A DNA stretch of 64,000 bases from Arbacia lixula (Eukaryota; Echinodermata; Echinoidea; Arbacioida; Arbaciidae). The stretch is from NCBI GenBank assembly GCA_963669155.1, contig OZ022596.1, forward strand, positions 12,141,724-12,205,723, given 5' to 3'. The notes under the pieces are model-generated. The model did not search any database. It was not told the DNA's origin and worked only from the letters and a program-made list of their open reading frames with translations. The position numbers were made by a program, and so were the translations under genes. Of this stretch, positions 30,259-41,459 are shown in pieces (the stretch's first letter is position 1; each line of letters begins with the position of its first letter).

Positions 30259-30560
30259 AGAAGAAGAAGAAGAAGAAGAGGAGGAGGAGAAAGAAGAAGA
30301 GGAGAAAAAGAAGAAGAAGAAGAAGAAGAAGAAGAAGAAGGAGAAGGAGAAGGCGAAGAAGAAGAAGAAGGGAGGAGGAGGAGAAAGAAGAAGAAGAATA
30401 GGGAGAAAAACAAAACGAAAAGAAGAAGATTGAAGAAGAAGAGAAAGAAGAAGAAAAAAGGAAAAGAAGAAAAAGAAGAGGAAAATGATGGTAAAAAAAA
30501 GATGAAGATAAAGATGAAGAGCAAGAAGAAGAAGAAAGAAAAGAAAAAATATGATGAGAA
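30180..30560. repeat. (GAA)n purine microsatellite
   Basis: About 380 bp of GAAGAA/GAGGAA purines, with a pyrimidine only rarely. It is a polypurine mirror-repeat tract able to form triplex DNA. The Arg/Lys/Glu frame on plus and the Ser/Leu/Phe frame on minus are its translations. Confidence 0.95.
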
Positions 30561-30599
30561 AGATCAGAGTTTCAAAATCATTCCGTGAAGCGTCTTGGA

Positions 30600-31390
30600 G
30601 TCAGAATATTCGGGGTTTGCGGCACGTCACTGAGGGTCGAGGGTACAAGCTAACGAGTGAGGAGAAATGATAATTTGACAAAGAGTTGAGTAGGGGCTCT
30701 GTGGGCCTGCCGAGTAGGGTCATTCAGTGGAACAAGACACAGCAGTGAGGGGCATGTGAATGAGAGGCGCGTTTACACGCCTGCAAATTGTAAATACATG
30801 TAGGTACAAATCGTAGGTACACGAAAATGTGTTCCTATCAAGCCTGTAACACAACAGTGCGTTTAAACATAAATCATGCAGCTAGAGGTACATGATTATC
30901 ATTCAGTGGAACAAGACAGTGAGGGGCATGTGAATGAGAGGCACGTTTACATGCCTGCAAATCATAGAGGTACATGATAATGTGTTCCTATTGGGTGCGT
31001 TCATACACATCGTAAATCATACAGCTTCATGATCATGTGTCCCGATTTTAGCCTGAGAGACAATGGCACGTTAAGACACATGAACATCATAGAGCTACAT
31101 GTTCATGATCACATTTTCCTATATGGCATGTTCAGACACATAAATCATACTATTACATAATCGATTTTTTTCGTCTAAGACAAAAGGCGTGCGTTCAGAT
31201 ATATGCAACTCGTACAGTTACATGTATGTCCTATTTTGGTTGTGATAAAAGGATGCGTTCATACACATGTATGCAGATCATACAGCATCATGAACATATG
31301 TTGCTATTTGAATATTATAAAGGGACTCGTTAAGATGCATTCAAATCATAACTTGCTACTGCACATTTATAGATGTGTTGTTACTACTCT
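30600..31390. repeat. Irregular tandem array, about 90-bp subunits
   Basis: TCATTCAGTGGAACAAGACA with CAGTGAGGGGCATGTGAATG occurs at 30719 and 30898. Subunits carrying a GCGTTCA-ACACAT-AATCATA-AGC-ACATGATCATGTGTTCCTAT pattern continue to about 31380 with growing divergence. Confidence 0.75.
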
Positions 31391-31718
31391 CTGCTAAGAA
31401 GTGGTCTGTTTAGCTACGTTTTATTTACAGTTCTTTGTCAGGTATTTTTCTAATCATTATTAGTGGTGTTGTCCTTAACTTTCTTGAAAATTGCAAAATA
31501 ATGTGATAAGATCAAACAATAATAACATGATTACTTTGCTTTGTGTGAACAGAACACCATGCTTACTGGAGCCTCATCACATGACTGTGAATGAAGGCGT
31601 AGCCAAGCAGGGAAGTTTCACACGGGGGGTTAACCCAGTTCCCTTTGTTGTAGAGCGCTCCCCTGTTGATTCCCCATCTGGTTCAGAATCCACATGTTAA
31701 ACATTGCTCTTAACCCTA
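31391..31718. other. Unique DNA, no gene seen
   Basis: A 69-residue plus-strand frame (31491-31700) has a rather ordinary composition in its second half but no recognisable domain or splice context. Confidence 0.35.
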
Positions 31719-32015
31719 AACATTACCAGGCCTTGGACACTCCATCAATACACATTTTCATGCCAAATGGTAATGAGAGAGCTATCCCTTACATTACCAG
31801 GTCTTGAAAAACCCCATTGGCTTACTAGACATCTTCATGCCAATGGTAATGAGATAGTTACCCCTTACATTACCAGGCCCTGAAAACCCCCTTGGCATAC
31901 TACACATCTTCATGCCAATGGTAATGAGAGAGATAACACATACATTACCAAGCCTTGAAAACCACACTGGCTTACTTTACAACTTCATGCCAATGGTAAT
32001 GAGACAGCTAACTCT
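31719..32015. repeat. Tandem repeat, about 74-bp unit, four copies
   Basis: CATTACCAGG/A starts at 31721, 31792, 31868 and 31943. Each unit also has CTTGAAAACCCCATTGGC and CTTCATGCCAATGGTAATGAGA. TTACCA and TGGTAA within each unit are complementary. Confidence 0.95.
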
Positions 32016-32144
32016 TTCTGTACCAGATGGAAGGCTGCTCTATGGGATTTGTGTGCATTACTAGTGCAGGGTTATCTTAACCAGTGCATAAAGAGTTACA
32101 ATCAAATACATTGATTCCTGTTGTGCAGAGAAATATTTGTTGAA

Positions 32145-32410
32145 TCATCAATTTTGCCTGAAAACTTTTCTTCTTCAGAATTCATTTTTTCTCAAAATGT
32201 TTAAAATTGATAGCTGCTTTTATTTCATGTTTGCATTACATCCTTTGAATTGTCCCACTCATATCTGTAGTCATCATCCATCGTACACTATGTTGCCTGA
32301 AAACCTTTTTTTAATTTTTTTTTTTCAAATGTTTAAAATGGCTGCTTTCTTCTTTTCTTTTCAAATGTACATCCTTTGAATTATCTCAGCCATATGATGT
32401 CTACATTCTA
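32145..32410. repeat. Two-copy tandem duplication, about 145 bp
   Basis: TTGCCTGAAAACCTTTT, AAATGTTTAAAATGGCTGCTTT / AAATGTTTAAAATTGATAGCTGC, and ACATCCTTTGAATT occur twice (32154 and 32291). Confidence 0.85.
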
Positions 32411-32740
32411 TCCTGCTACTGTGAAATTTATCATAATAATTACATTCGGGCCCAGAGCAAATAAGTCTGGAAATAAGGAAAATAACCCCCTTGACTGAAT
32501 AATGAAAGCGCCCCCCTGATACAAGATCGTTAACAGCACGTTGAAGAGCCAAACATCAACTATACATAAATGTCACATGTACACATCTACTACATTGTAC
32601 CTGTCCATAGAGATACTTTGAATTATAGATCACAGACTTAATGACATTGCAATGAAGTGCTGACATACATGTACATGTAGAAATGAGTGGGGAGGGATAA
32701 GGGAGATTCACATCCTAGTGAGAACATTGCATGCATCACT
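32411..32740. other. Unique DNA, no gene seen
   Basis: No supported feature. Confidence 0.4.
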
Positions 32741-33150
32741 CAAATAACTACACATATAGATGGAACACTGCTTTATAGTTGACATTCAATCACAACCCTG
32801 TTCTCACTGGATGTAGATGTGTGTGTGATTGGCGTGGGGACATTATGCAAATAAAGTGCTGTAGAAAAGCAGTGTTAAAGGGCATATACTGTACTGGGAA
32901 GGCAAATAACTTTCAGCAAGCTTCTAAAATGGACAGTACATGAATTTAAGACCATTGGCAAGAAGATTGCTAACAATTACCTTTTGAAGGCTTTTTTGCC
33001 TTCCCAGTACAGTATATGCCCTTTAACACACCATTTGCCAGATAAAATGCTGCTGTGTATAGCTCACATCCACAACCCTGTTCTCACTGGTGGTAGATGT
33101 GTGTGTTGGTCATGGGGAAATGTATGTTACAGCTGTAAAAAGCAGTGTTA
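32740..33150. repeat. Two-copy tandem (about 130-bp unit), first copy carrying R
   Basis: CACAACCCTGTTCTCACTGG and GTAGATGTGTGTG lie at 32792 and 33070. Both units end AAAAGCAGTGTTA. The first continues into an R element and the second into CCATCTCTAATG. Confidence 0.85.
32875..33026. mobile_element. R-family element, deletion derivative (152 bp)
   Basis: TTAAAGGGCATATACTGTAC at left and its exact complement at right, with TTAA at both borders. The right arm matches the right arm of the large palindrome at 33290-33657. The left arm is reduced to the first 30 or so bases and joined at the shared word GGCAAA. Confidence 0.9.
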
Positions 33151-33202
33151 CCATCTCTAATGTCTAAAAGCATGCTCCTGTGTGTTGTGTATGTGTATTA
33201 CC

Positions 33203-33265
33203 GGGGCCATATTCATGAAAACTTGCTAAGCCTACTTTGTAAGTAAAATACATACAATTACATTC
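33203..33265. mobile_element. Z-family foldback, lone left arm
   Basis: GGGGCCATATTCATGAAAAC and TTGCTAAGCCTA match the left arm at 1409. The other arm is absent or was displaced by the R element that begins shortly after. Confidence 0.6.
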
Positions 33266-33289
33266 GTTTTTAACAGATAACATTTTACT

Positions 33290-33657
33290 ATGCTGTTACT
33301 CTACTGGGAAGGCAAAAAAGCCTTCAAAAGGTAATTGTTAGCAATCTTCTTGCCAATGGTCTTAACTTCATGTATTGTCCATTTTAGAAGCTTGCTGAAA
33401 GTTATTTGCCCTCAAATGATCCATATTTGGAGTAATTAATGATTAATGATTAAATCCTCAAAATGTTCGGGCCGAACATTTTGAGGATTTGTGATTTAAT
33501 CACTCATAACTCAAAATGTAGATCATTTGAGGGCAAATAAATTTCAGCAAGCTTCTAAAATGGGCAATACATGAAGTTAAGACCATTGGCAAGAAGATTG
33601 CTAACAATTTCCATTTGAAGGCTTTTTTGCCTTCCCAGTACAGTATATGCCCTTTAA
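33290..33657. mobile_element. R-family palindromic element (about 365 bp)
   Basis: Almost the whole element is one inverted repeat with arms of about 175 bp: TACTGGGAAGGCAAAAAAGC at left pairs with GCTTTTTTGCCTTCCCAGTA at right. The centre is a perfect 31-base palindrome core at 33456-33486 (arms CCTCAAAATGTTCGG). The right border is AGTATATGCCCTTTAA. The left outer 20 bases are decayed. TTAA borders suggest a piggyBac-type target by inference. Non-coding. Confidence 0.92.
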
Positions 33658-33779
33658 GCTTCAGTCTATGTTAAGTACACATTCTAAGTTAAACCACCGT
33701 TGTGCATATGGGCCATATAGTTTAATCATCCTATACATGAACATTTTTTTAAAAATGCATAGCACTGCATGAGGTTTAT

Positions 33780-33880
33780 GCCGGCAAAGGGTTAACTTAA
33801 CACTAAACTCAAAGGGGACAGTAATACCTGGCATATATGTAGATAATAAACAGCTAAACGCCTGAAAGCGAGGCTAAGTA
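33780..33880. mobile_element. A-family right-end fragment
   Basis: ACAGCTAAACGCCTGAAAGC then GAGGCTA near 33849-33876 resemble a worn A right end. Confidence 0.35.
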
Positions 33881-34007
33881 TAAAGTGTATGCATAGACCT
33901 GCAAATGTGGCTCTGTATACTGTACAGTACTGCTGGTCCTCCAAGTATTTATATTGTATGTCTGGATAGCACAAGTATATGTATCTGGGTACCTTATCGA
34001 GTATGCT

Positions 34008-34226
34008 TTAGACTGGCTTCCAGACTGTTTGACATTAAAAAATTTTCTGCGATCAAATCTAATATGCATGAGACTAATTTGTATCCACACCATAAGATGT
34101 GTCGGAGAGGGACTGAAGAGTAATTAGTCTATATGTGATCTTAACCAGACCCATTTGTGATGCAGAATTTAGATGAGATGGTGGAATTTGATTAAAAGAG
34201 TTTGATTGCCTGTGAGTGAGGCTATA
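34008..34226. mobile_element. A-family MITE, old copy
   Basis: Left TTTAGACTGGCTTCCAGACT and TTTGACATT. AGTAATTAGTCT and ACCAGACCCATTTGTGATGC show the reversed core. Right TTGCCTGTGAGTGAGGCTA. Confidence 0.6.
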
Positions 34227-34319
34227 TCTGGGTACCTTATCGGTGTGCTGTGCTGAAATGTCATTTACAGTTTGGTCGCATTAGCAGCGTTGCGTGAGAA
34301 CATCCACTGGGATGTGAGG

Positions 34320-34720
34320 AGAGGTGAAGGATGAGGGATGGGAGAGAAGGAGGAAGAGGAAGGAAGGAGAGAGAGGAGAGAAAAGAGAGAGAGGAGAGAG
34401 GAGGAGAGAGGAGGGAAGGAGAGAGAGGGAGGAAGGGAGAGGAGAGAGAAGAGAGTGGAGGGAGAAGGAGGGAGGAAAGGGAATAAGGACGGGAGAGAGA
34501 GTAGAGAGAGGGGGAGAGGAAGGGAGAGAGAGGGGTGAAGGGAAGGAGAGAGAAAGAGCAAAAGAATGAGAGAGAGAGAGGGAGAGAGAGCCTCAGGGAG
34601 GAAGGGAGAGAGAGTGAAGAAGAAAGGGAGGAAGAGGACGATAGATGAGTTACAGATAGAGACATACAGATACAGATATGGGAAAATGGCAGAGACAAAG
34701 GAGTAAGGGAGAGAGGAAAA
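34320..34720. repeat. Purine-rich (GA/GGA)n tract
   Basis: About 400 bp of GAGAG/GGAAGG on the plus strand. Glu/Arg frames on plus and Ser/Leu/Pro frames up to 221 residues on minus are artefacts of it. Confidence 0.95.
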
Positions 34721-34839
34721 TACAGACAAGATGTGCATATCATAATTCTCAAGGTATACTTCAACAAATCATACTCCTGCCATTTCCAAAACCAATGAAG
34801 AAGGCAACTCATCCAAACCACATTCCATATACAGTAACT

Positions 34840-35140
34840 GTATAAGACGTTTGCAGTACATTTGTCCAGTATGAGACTCAAACTATAAAAGAGCAATATT
34901 TTGTCTTGCATACCAGTACCATTCATGAGCTAATTTCCTACAAGGATATATTTTGTCATAAACTGAGTTATCACATGTACAGATATTTCATATAAGATGT
35001 TTGCAGTACATGTGTACAGTATGAAACTCAAAACCCAAAGAGCAATATTATGTCTTGTATACCAGTAACATTCATGAACTAAATTCCTGCAAGGATATAC
35101 ATTTTGTCATAAACTGAGTTATCACATACATACTGTAGTA
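34840..35140. repeat. Two-copy tandem duplication, about 152 bp
   Basis: ATAAGACGTTTGCAGTACAT / ATAAGATGTTTGCAGTACAT (34841, 34993), AGAGCAATATT-TGTCTTG, ATACCAGTA-CATTCATGA, and TTTTGTCATAAACTGAGTTA all occur twice. Confidence 0.95.
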
Positions 35141-35640
35141 CCAGCAAGTCATTACTCTACATTAAAAAGGAAACCGTTGCTTTGTACTGATACTTAAATT
35201 AAATTACAAACAATATAAAGGATTTAATTGAAACACAGAAATCAAGGAAAGCAAGATTACTTAGGTTTTGTATACACATTTAAATATAAATGTGAATAGA
35301 ATATCAAATTCTTTCAGCGAGTCAACTGTGCTAACAGTTGGATGAAATTGAGCCTCGTGACCGAAATCAGCGAAAAATTGAAAAGCCATTCACATTATCT
35401 AAAGCGAACTTAGGGAATGTCATGAGAGACATAAGAAAATTCCATGTCAGTGCAAACACACTAACATGGGGGGGGGGGGGGGGGGGTGGCAGGGCCTCTA
35501 TTCCCCGCCCTGTACTGCAAGGAACTGCCCCTATGAATAACAAAAGTGCCCATTGAAAATTAATTCAATAAAAATACAAGAAGCATTCTGGTAACTCAAG
35601 CATTGATCTACATTCTGATAATAATAATAACATATTAATT
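35141..35640. other. Unique DNA with a G-run
   Basis: A G-run at about 35468-35486. A 72-residue plus-strand frame crosses it and is not credible. Nothing else recognised. Confidence 0.45.
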
Positions 35641-36185
35641 TGTTAAGTGCAATCATTATGGATACATTCTACTCTGCCACAAGAGCTCATAAATGCTGTG
35701 GTGCACGTACTACATGTATGTGAACATGTGAGTCTTCAATCTTGATTTACAGTTTTCTAGAGATGAGGCTCTACTTATTTCTAGTGGCAATTAATTCCAT
35801 AACCCCCACGTAGGTGCTGCGCAAAAAAAAATAATTGATCTCCAAGTGTTACTTTGGTTTTATATGGAGATCTTTGCAATATGAATGTCTTGTGTGCTAC
35901 ATGTATGTAGGTTACGACCCTGAGTTAGAGACTTACAATTCAGTAATATCTAGCTAGAAGCTTAACCATTCAAAGCTGTGTAAACTACCATAAACATTTT
36001 AATTCTCTTGCAAACTGGCAACCTGTGCAGTTCCTTCAAGAGTCATACATTACATCATACATCATACATGTACCATTGTTAGAGTTCATTAAAAGAAGAA
36101 TAATAATAAACTGCACTTACCTATTACAACTCTACTTGTCTAAAGGTACTGTACATATCCACCAGGGAATAAGCATGCGAATGAT
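35641..36185. other. Unique AT-rich DNA, no gene seen
   Basis: CATACATTACATCATACATC words around 36045 lead into the next array. Confidence 0.4.
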
Positions 36186-36870
36186 AAGATAATACACGAA
36201 CAAGTTATGTTTACAATACATCATGCACATTACGCATGTAATTACAATGTAGTTTACATGTACATATGTACACCACGCTACCTTGGTGAAAGATTTTACA
36301 ATACACCATGCATATATTGTTATGGATGTAATTACTATGTACAAGTAGTTTACCTACAAAAGTACCAGTCACAGGTAAAAGAATTTATAATACATCATGC
36401 ATATTATTATGCATGTAACTACAATGTAGTTTACAATCAAATGTACAGTACAGATCAGTGAAAGATTTTGATACATCATGCATTATTATGCATGTAATTA
36501 AAATGAAGTTTACATACAAATATATACAGTGCACTACATCAGAGAAAGATTTTAGGATACATCATGCATCATTAAGCAATGAAGTTTACAGTACGCTACA
36601 TCTGTGAAAGATTTTACAATGTATTATGCACATCACGTATGTAATTACAATGTAGTTTACATAGTTGATGTACAGGTCAGTACATTAATGAAAGATTTTA
36701 CAATGTATCATGCATATTACACATGTAATTACAGTAATTACAATTTACATGTATGTAGTTTACATTCAAATGTAAGTACAGAACAATGCGTTAGTGAGAG
36801 ACTTGATAATACATCATGCATACAATTACACGTGTAATTACAATGAAGTATACTAATGTACAGTACAGCA
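36186..36870. repeat. Tandem repeat, 63-107-bp units, eight copies
   Basis: GAAAGATTTTACAATACATC-ATGC and variants occur near 36288, 36380, 36461, 36543, 36606, 36690 and 36797, with an incomplete one at 36207. Each is followed by ATGTAATTACAATG-AGTTTACA and a TACAGTACA word. Unit length varies by loss or gain of the spacer. Confidence 0.9.
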
Positions 36871-37001
36871 GGGAAATATGTCACAGGGGCTTAGGCTGAC
36901 TGGGCCCATGTAAAGTAAAAGAGAACAAAAATGCTCACATTGTACAGTGCAAAACACAGTTCATGACATCAAGCTTTGTTTGTCCCCGCAAGTGATGTTT
37001 T

Positions 37002-37250
37002 AATAGACCATTTTTCGTTATACATTCCTAACAGTAATGCCACAACGTGTCCAAGGTAGGCCTGATTAGCAACAATTAATGAAAGTTGCCCGCCGCAAGT
37101 GATGTTTCAAAAGACAACTTTTATTACTAATGGAAACTGTATTAAAGCTTGTTGTACAACTATTAATGGTAACCCCAAAGCTTGTCCAAGCTTTGCCCGA
37201 CAAGCAACAACTAGTTAAAAATCCCTATCGCAACTTCCGAGTGCTTTTTG
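37002..37250. repeat. K-family dispersed repeats, two units
   Basis: AATAGACCATTTTTCGTTAT, CACAACGTGTCCAAGG, TAGCAACAATTAATG, then a second unit with ATGGTAACCCCAAAGCTTGTCC and CAAGCAACAACTA. GCAAGTGATGTTT begins both units (36989 and 37097). Confidence 0.7.
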
Positions 37251-37920
37251 ACATACGGTGACATACGGTACAAATACAGGTGTATGTCTTATCACTTACG
37301 TTTCACTGCTACACTTGTGTAGAGCATGCACTCAAATTCACACAAGATGGTGTCCAAATGCAATGTGTTCTACTTCTACACTACATAAAGGCCTTAAATC
37401 CAATAGGAAAGACTTTGAAAAGCACACACAAATAGATGTAGTCCCATCAAATATACTTTCCTGTCTGGTTTGGGGGGAGGAAAAAGGCACCGACACTGGT
37501 TCCAAAACTTGTTGACTGACTCATATGGTAAAGCATGCATACAAAAACTAGTGCTCAAATTATCTGAACAAACGTGCATACAAACTGAAATACATGTAGG
37601 ACAGGTTTTTCAGCGAGAATAATCTATAGAGATGAAAAAGGGGAGAGATGGTGCTTCACTGTTAAGCTCACTTGATATGAGTAAGCTGGGTAGAGATCAA
37701 TATGGCTCCAGGGGTAGTGAGTTGAAGTGACATAATGGGGGTATGGACATGGTCGAATTAGGCTGACAATTTTCCTGATATACCATCTCCCCCCACCTTT
37801 CCCCACCCCCAACCCCCATTCCCCCTTCCCCCAACCCGCCTCTTTCATACACAAAAACAAACACATATACTTGTCTCTAAGCTTTCTAATCAAAATATCA
37901 TTCTCGGTAACCCTGTTAAT
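37251..37920. other. Unique DNA, no gene seen
   Basis: Contains a C-rich stretch (37788-37835). An 85-residue plus frame and a 113-residue minus frame have no recognisable domain. Confidence 0.4.
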
Positions 37921-37924
37921 TATT

Positions 37925-38255
37925 ATATACTTCCTATCCGCAAAATAAGCGCAACATTTGCTCAAATAACGCAGTATTTGCTTCCTCCACTTTTCAGGCT
38001 ATCTTGCTGGTATTTTGCAGCTCGAGTCCTAAGAAAAATACTGCAATATTGATTTTAGCGAATCTGACGAGCAGTGTCCATAAAACAGCCGTAAATATTG
38101 CAGTGTACGCACCACACTTGGGTTCACTTCTCACTGTGTTCAAATTGCTTATCGCAACACATCATCATCGCCATTTGGTCTAGCTAGGGGTGAGGGGGAG
38201 GAGTCTGGCCAACGTATCCAAAATACCGCAATATTACTGATATTTTGGTGAAATG
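37925..38255. repeat. V-family candidate, second copy
   Basis: TATCCGCAAAATAAGCGCAA, TATTTGCTTCCTCC, TACTGCAATATT and ACCGCAATATTACTGATATT share words with 11925-12170. Left and right parts are partly inverted relative to each other. Confidence 0.4.
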
Positions 38256-38309
38256 AATGGTGTTTATAGACGCTTGCTGGAAACTTGCTCTTTTGTACCA
38301 GCATGCATC

Positions 38310-38903
38310 GGTAATTGTGTTTCCTTTCTCTTCATCATGCCCCTCTTTCCCTCCTCCTATTTCTTTGTCAAATGTGTTTCTTTTTTCTGCCCATTTTCCT
38401 CATCCTAATCTTCCTCCCCATCTTCTTACTCCATATCCTCTGTCTTTATGTTTCAATTTCGTCTCCTCCTTCGTCCCTTTTTCCTGTCTTCATCTTCTTC
38501 TTTTTCAGTTTCTTTTGTTTTCTTCTAACATTTCTTTTTTGTTTTCCTTCTTCTGTTTCTTGTTCTTTGTCATCTCCATCTGCTTTCTTTTATTCACCTT
38601 TTCATCTCTATTGTGTACCATCATTCAATCCCTTTTCCTCTCCTCCCTCTCTCTGTACTTTCCTCTTCCTCTGTCCCATCTGCATCCTCTTTCTCATCCC
38701 CCTCACCCCACTCCTACTATCAGTCTCACCTTCACTCTCTCTCTCTCTCTCTCATCTCTTACTCCCAAACATCACCCCATCCTTCTTCATCCTTCTCTCT
38801 TCAGTCATTTGTCTTTCTCGACCCTTTTCTTCCCCTTCCATCTCTCCTTTACATCTATCTCTCTCTTTCTCCCTCCCTCATTTTCTCCCCCTCCATCTCT
38901 CTC

Positions 38904-38955
<52 letters not shown>

Positions 38956-39025
38956 CCACCCCCCCCCCCCCACCCTTCCTCCCACTCCACACTCCCACCA
39001 CCCACCTCCATCACCCCTAAAGGTC
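38310..39025. repeat. Pyrimidine-rich block with (CT)n
   Basis: About 700 bp of C/T-rich sequence with a pure CT run at 38905-38951 and poly-C at 38959. The Ser/Leu/Phe/Pro frames of 265 and 274 residues that overlap here are compositional artefacts: two frames stay open at once, as expected of TCTTCC-rich DNA. Confidence 0.9.
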
Positions 39026-39535
39026 ACATCAAACCAAGTATTTCACAACACTAATTATCAACTCACTGAACAGACAGACATGACGAACCATCTGTGCTTC
39101 CATCAGCTCAGTACATCAACTTCCCCAAACAATCAATAAATCCATTTTGCGTTAGTTAGTGTCTGATACATCCTACCAGGGGCCTATTGATTACAACAAA
39201 CAGCACCAGCTGCTGATATCTGTTTTCCGTAGTGCGTTCTTTTGTTTCTTCCCCGCATTTCATCCGGCCGAGATAAAAAAATGACTTTCTGATCAATTCC
39301 ATGACAAAATACGATGATGAACTAAAGTGCGTTTAACTCATCATGCGCTATTGTCATATTCGGAGCATCAGTAATATGCACAATGATGCATCAAATGGGT
39401 GTCTGGAACGAAATGAGTTAACTGAATATATGCATAATGTGCAGTTGTCACATCTTTTTGATAAATAAATTACAAGCCTTTAGGGCTAGCATTGCTGTCT
39501 ACAGCCCCAACTCTTTTTCTCTTTAATTGTCACAT
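39026..39535. other. Unique DNA, no gene seen
   Basis: No repeat or frame that I can support. Confidence 0.4.
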
Positions 39536-39539
39536 TCAC

Positions 39540-39958
39540 ATTTTTGTTTACTTCCATCTCCTCTCTGCTCATCTCTCTTTCTTTACCTGTCTGCCTGTCT
39601 ATCTGTCCCTCAGTCTGTCCGTCTCCCTCTCTCTCTATCTTTCTCATTCCCTATCTCTCTCACCCTGTATTTATCTGTTAATTCCTCTCTCTCTCTCCCT
39701 CTCTCTCTCTCTCTGTCTTTGACTCTCTTTCTCTGCCTGTATCTTTATGTCTTTATGTCTGTCTCTCCCCCTCTCTTTGTCTCTCTCAGTTCCCCTTCTC
39801 TCTTTCTCTCTTCATCTATCTTTCTCTCTCTGTATCTGTCTGTCTGTCTCTATCTCTTTGTCTCTTTCTCTCTCTACGTGTATCTCTATCTCTCTCTCTG
39901 AACCTATCAGTCTGTCTACCTACCAGTCTCTCTGTCTCTATCTTTGTCTCTCTCAGCC

Positions 39959-40001
<43 letters not shown>

Positions 40002-40127
40002 CTTTCTCTCCCTTTTTTGTATAAGTCTGTCAATTTGTCTGTCTCTGTCTCTCAGTCCCCCTTTCTCTATCTCTGTCTAAATCTATAAGTCTGTTTGCCT
40101 CTCTCTCTCTTTCTTTCTCTCTCCTCC

Positions 40128-40174
<47 letters not shown>

Positions 40175-40216
40175 TTCTCTCTCTCTCTCTCAGTCTCTCT
40201 CTCTCTCTCCCTCTCT

Positions 40217-40265
<49 letters not shown>

Positions 40266-40275
40266 ACTCCATCTA
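39540..40275. repeat. Long CT/CTGT pyrimidine array
   Basis: CT runs at about 39961-39995, 40136-40171 and 40231-40261 within CTGTCTGTC and CTATCT variants. All large frames here (Leu/Ser plus, Glu/Arg minus) are artefacts. Confidence 0.95.
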
Positions 40276-40489
40276 CAGTATCTTTCTCTCACACTCGCCT
40301 CTGTCTGCAGATGTCTTTTGGCTTCATGCATGCTTAATAATGCACACGGGATCAAGGCGCACATACTATGTAATCATTCCACCAGCTAGAACCCATCTTC
40401 TAGCCTTGCTCCCAGCCTGTATGACTAATAATTATTTGTCCTCTGTGTGTCTCTCCCTACATGCACATGATCTCTTTCTGCCCCCTTAT

Positions 40490-40499
40490 ACCTTTCTCT

Positions 40500-40543
<44 letters not shown>

Positions 40544-40545
40544 CC
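40490..40545. repeat. (CT)n run
   Basis: Near-pure CT of about 50 bp. Confidence 0.95.
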
Positions 40546-40559
40546 TATTGCGCTTTCTT

Positions 40560-40970
40560 TCATAAATTGTCTCTCTGTGTCTGCATATATGAGAGCATCT
40601 TTATTTAATTGTTTGTGTTTACATTTATATTTCCAGTGCCATCACAACATCACATATTCCTCTTTTATACATTTCTCTATCTCTTCCCTCTCTTTATTTC
40701 TGTGTCATCTGACAAAAAAAAAAAATTGCATGACCTAAAGGTAAAATAGCCCCTTCGCAGGTCACAAATATCAAATTGTTTGAATACCACAGAAAATGGA
40801 AGAAAATACTGTGTAAGAACTTTCCTCATAATATTAGAACTAGAAACAGATTTTGAGCGGGATTTCATTGATTGCTGGATTTTGAGTTGAGGTTTGGACA
40901 ATTCCTGTACGCTAGAAATGTGAATTCTTGATAGGGAAACATATTTTTGCATGCTCACTTTTGCCAATTT
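40560..40970. other. Unique DNA, no gene seen
   Basis: A 98-residue minus-strand frame (40973 to 40677) has ordinary composition but no recognised family. Confidence 0.35.
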
Positions 40971-40971
40971 C

Positions 40972-41095
40972 AAAACTTTGCATCCACTATTGATAACAAG
41001 CCCACTCGCTTTTGATATTACGCCCTGTCAATATCGATATTGACCTGAACAAAAGATAAACGGGCGCCTGATATCAATAGCGAATGCAGTGTTTC
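40972..41095. mobile_element. Foldback centred on an 18-bp palindrome
   Basis: GTCAATATCGATATTGAC at 41027-41044 is perfectly self-complementary. Outside it, GCATCCACTATTGATA (left) and TATCAATAGCGAATGC (right) pair with two mismatches. Confidence 0.7.
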
Positions 41096-41455
41096 AAAAC
41101 ATCACATCCGCTTTCGATAAAGCCTCGGCATAGCGTCTATGGCTGAGCTACCGTCTCTATTGGGGTTATGTAAGCAAAAAAACAACTTTATTTTGATTAA
41201 AGAATGCCCGAAATTAGACATTTATTCCTGTATATAATACAGCTTTTTTTTAACATTAACAAGCTTTGCTTTCATAATGTCTCCCCATCTTTCTATTTAA
41301 TTTTTCTATCTTCACTCTGATGCAACATGAAATGTGTTCTAGTTTCTACAGTACATACAGTAATTACTCCTTTTACGTACCCTGTCACACATTGTTAATC
41401 TGATCAATTGTATACGGAGATAAACAAATAAACTTAAATTAAACCTGCTATAGAT
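41096..41455. other. Unique AT-rich DNA, no gene seen
   Basis: AAACAAATAAACTTAAATTAAA at about 41424 could be a retroelement tail, but there is no other support. Confidence 0.35.
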
Positions 41456-41459
41456 TCTA

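Noticed and set aside
30126-30524. Lys/Arg/Glu-rich and Ser/Leu-rich frames over (GAA)n, also at 50111-50467
   Set aside because: Codons of a trinucleotide repeat read in each frame. No start context, no flanking exon.
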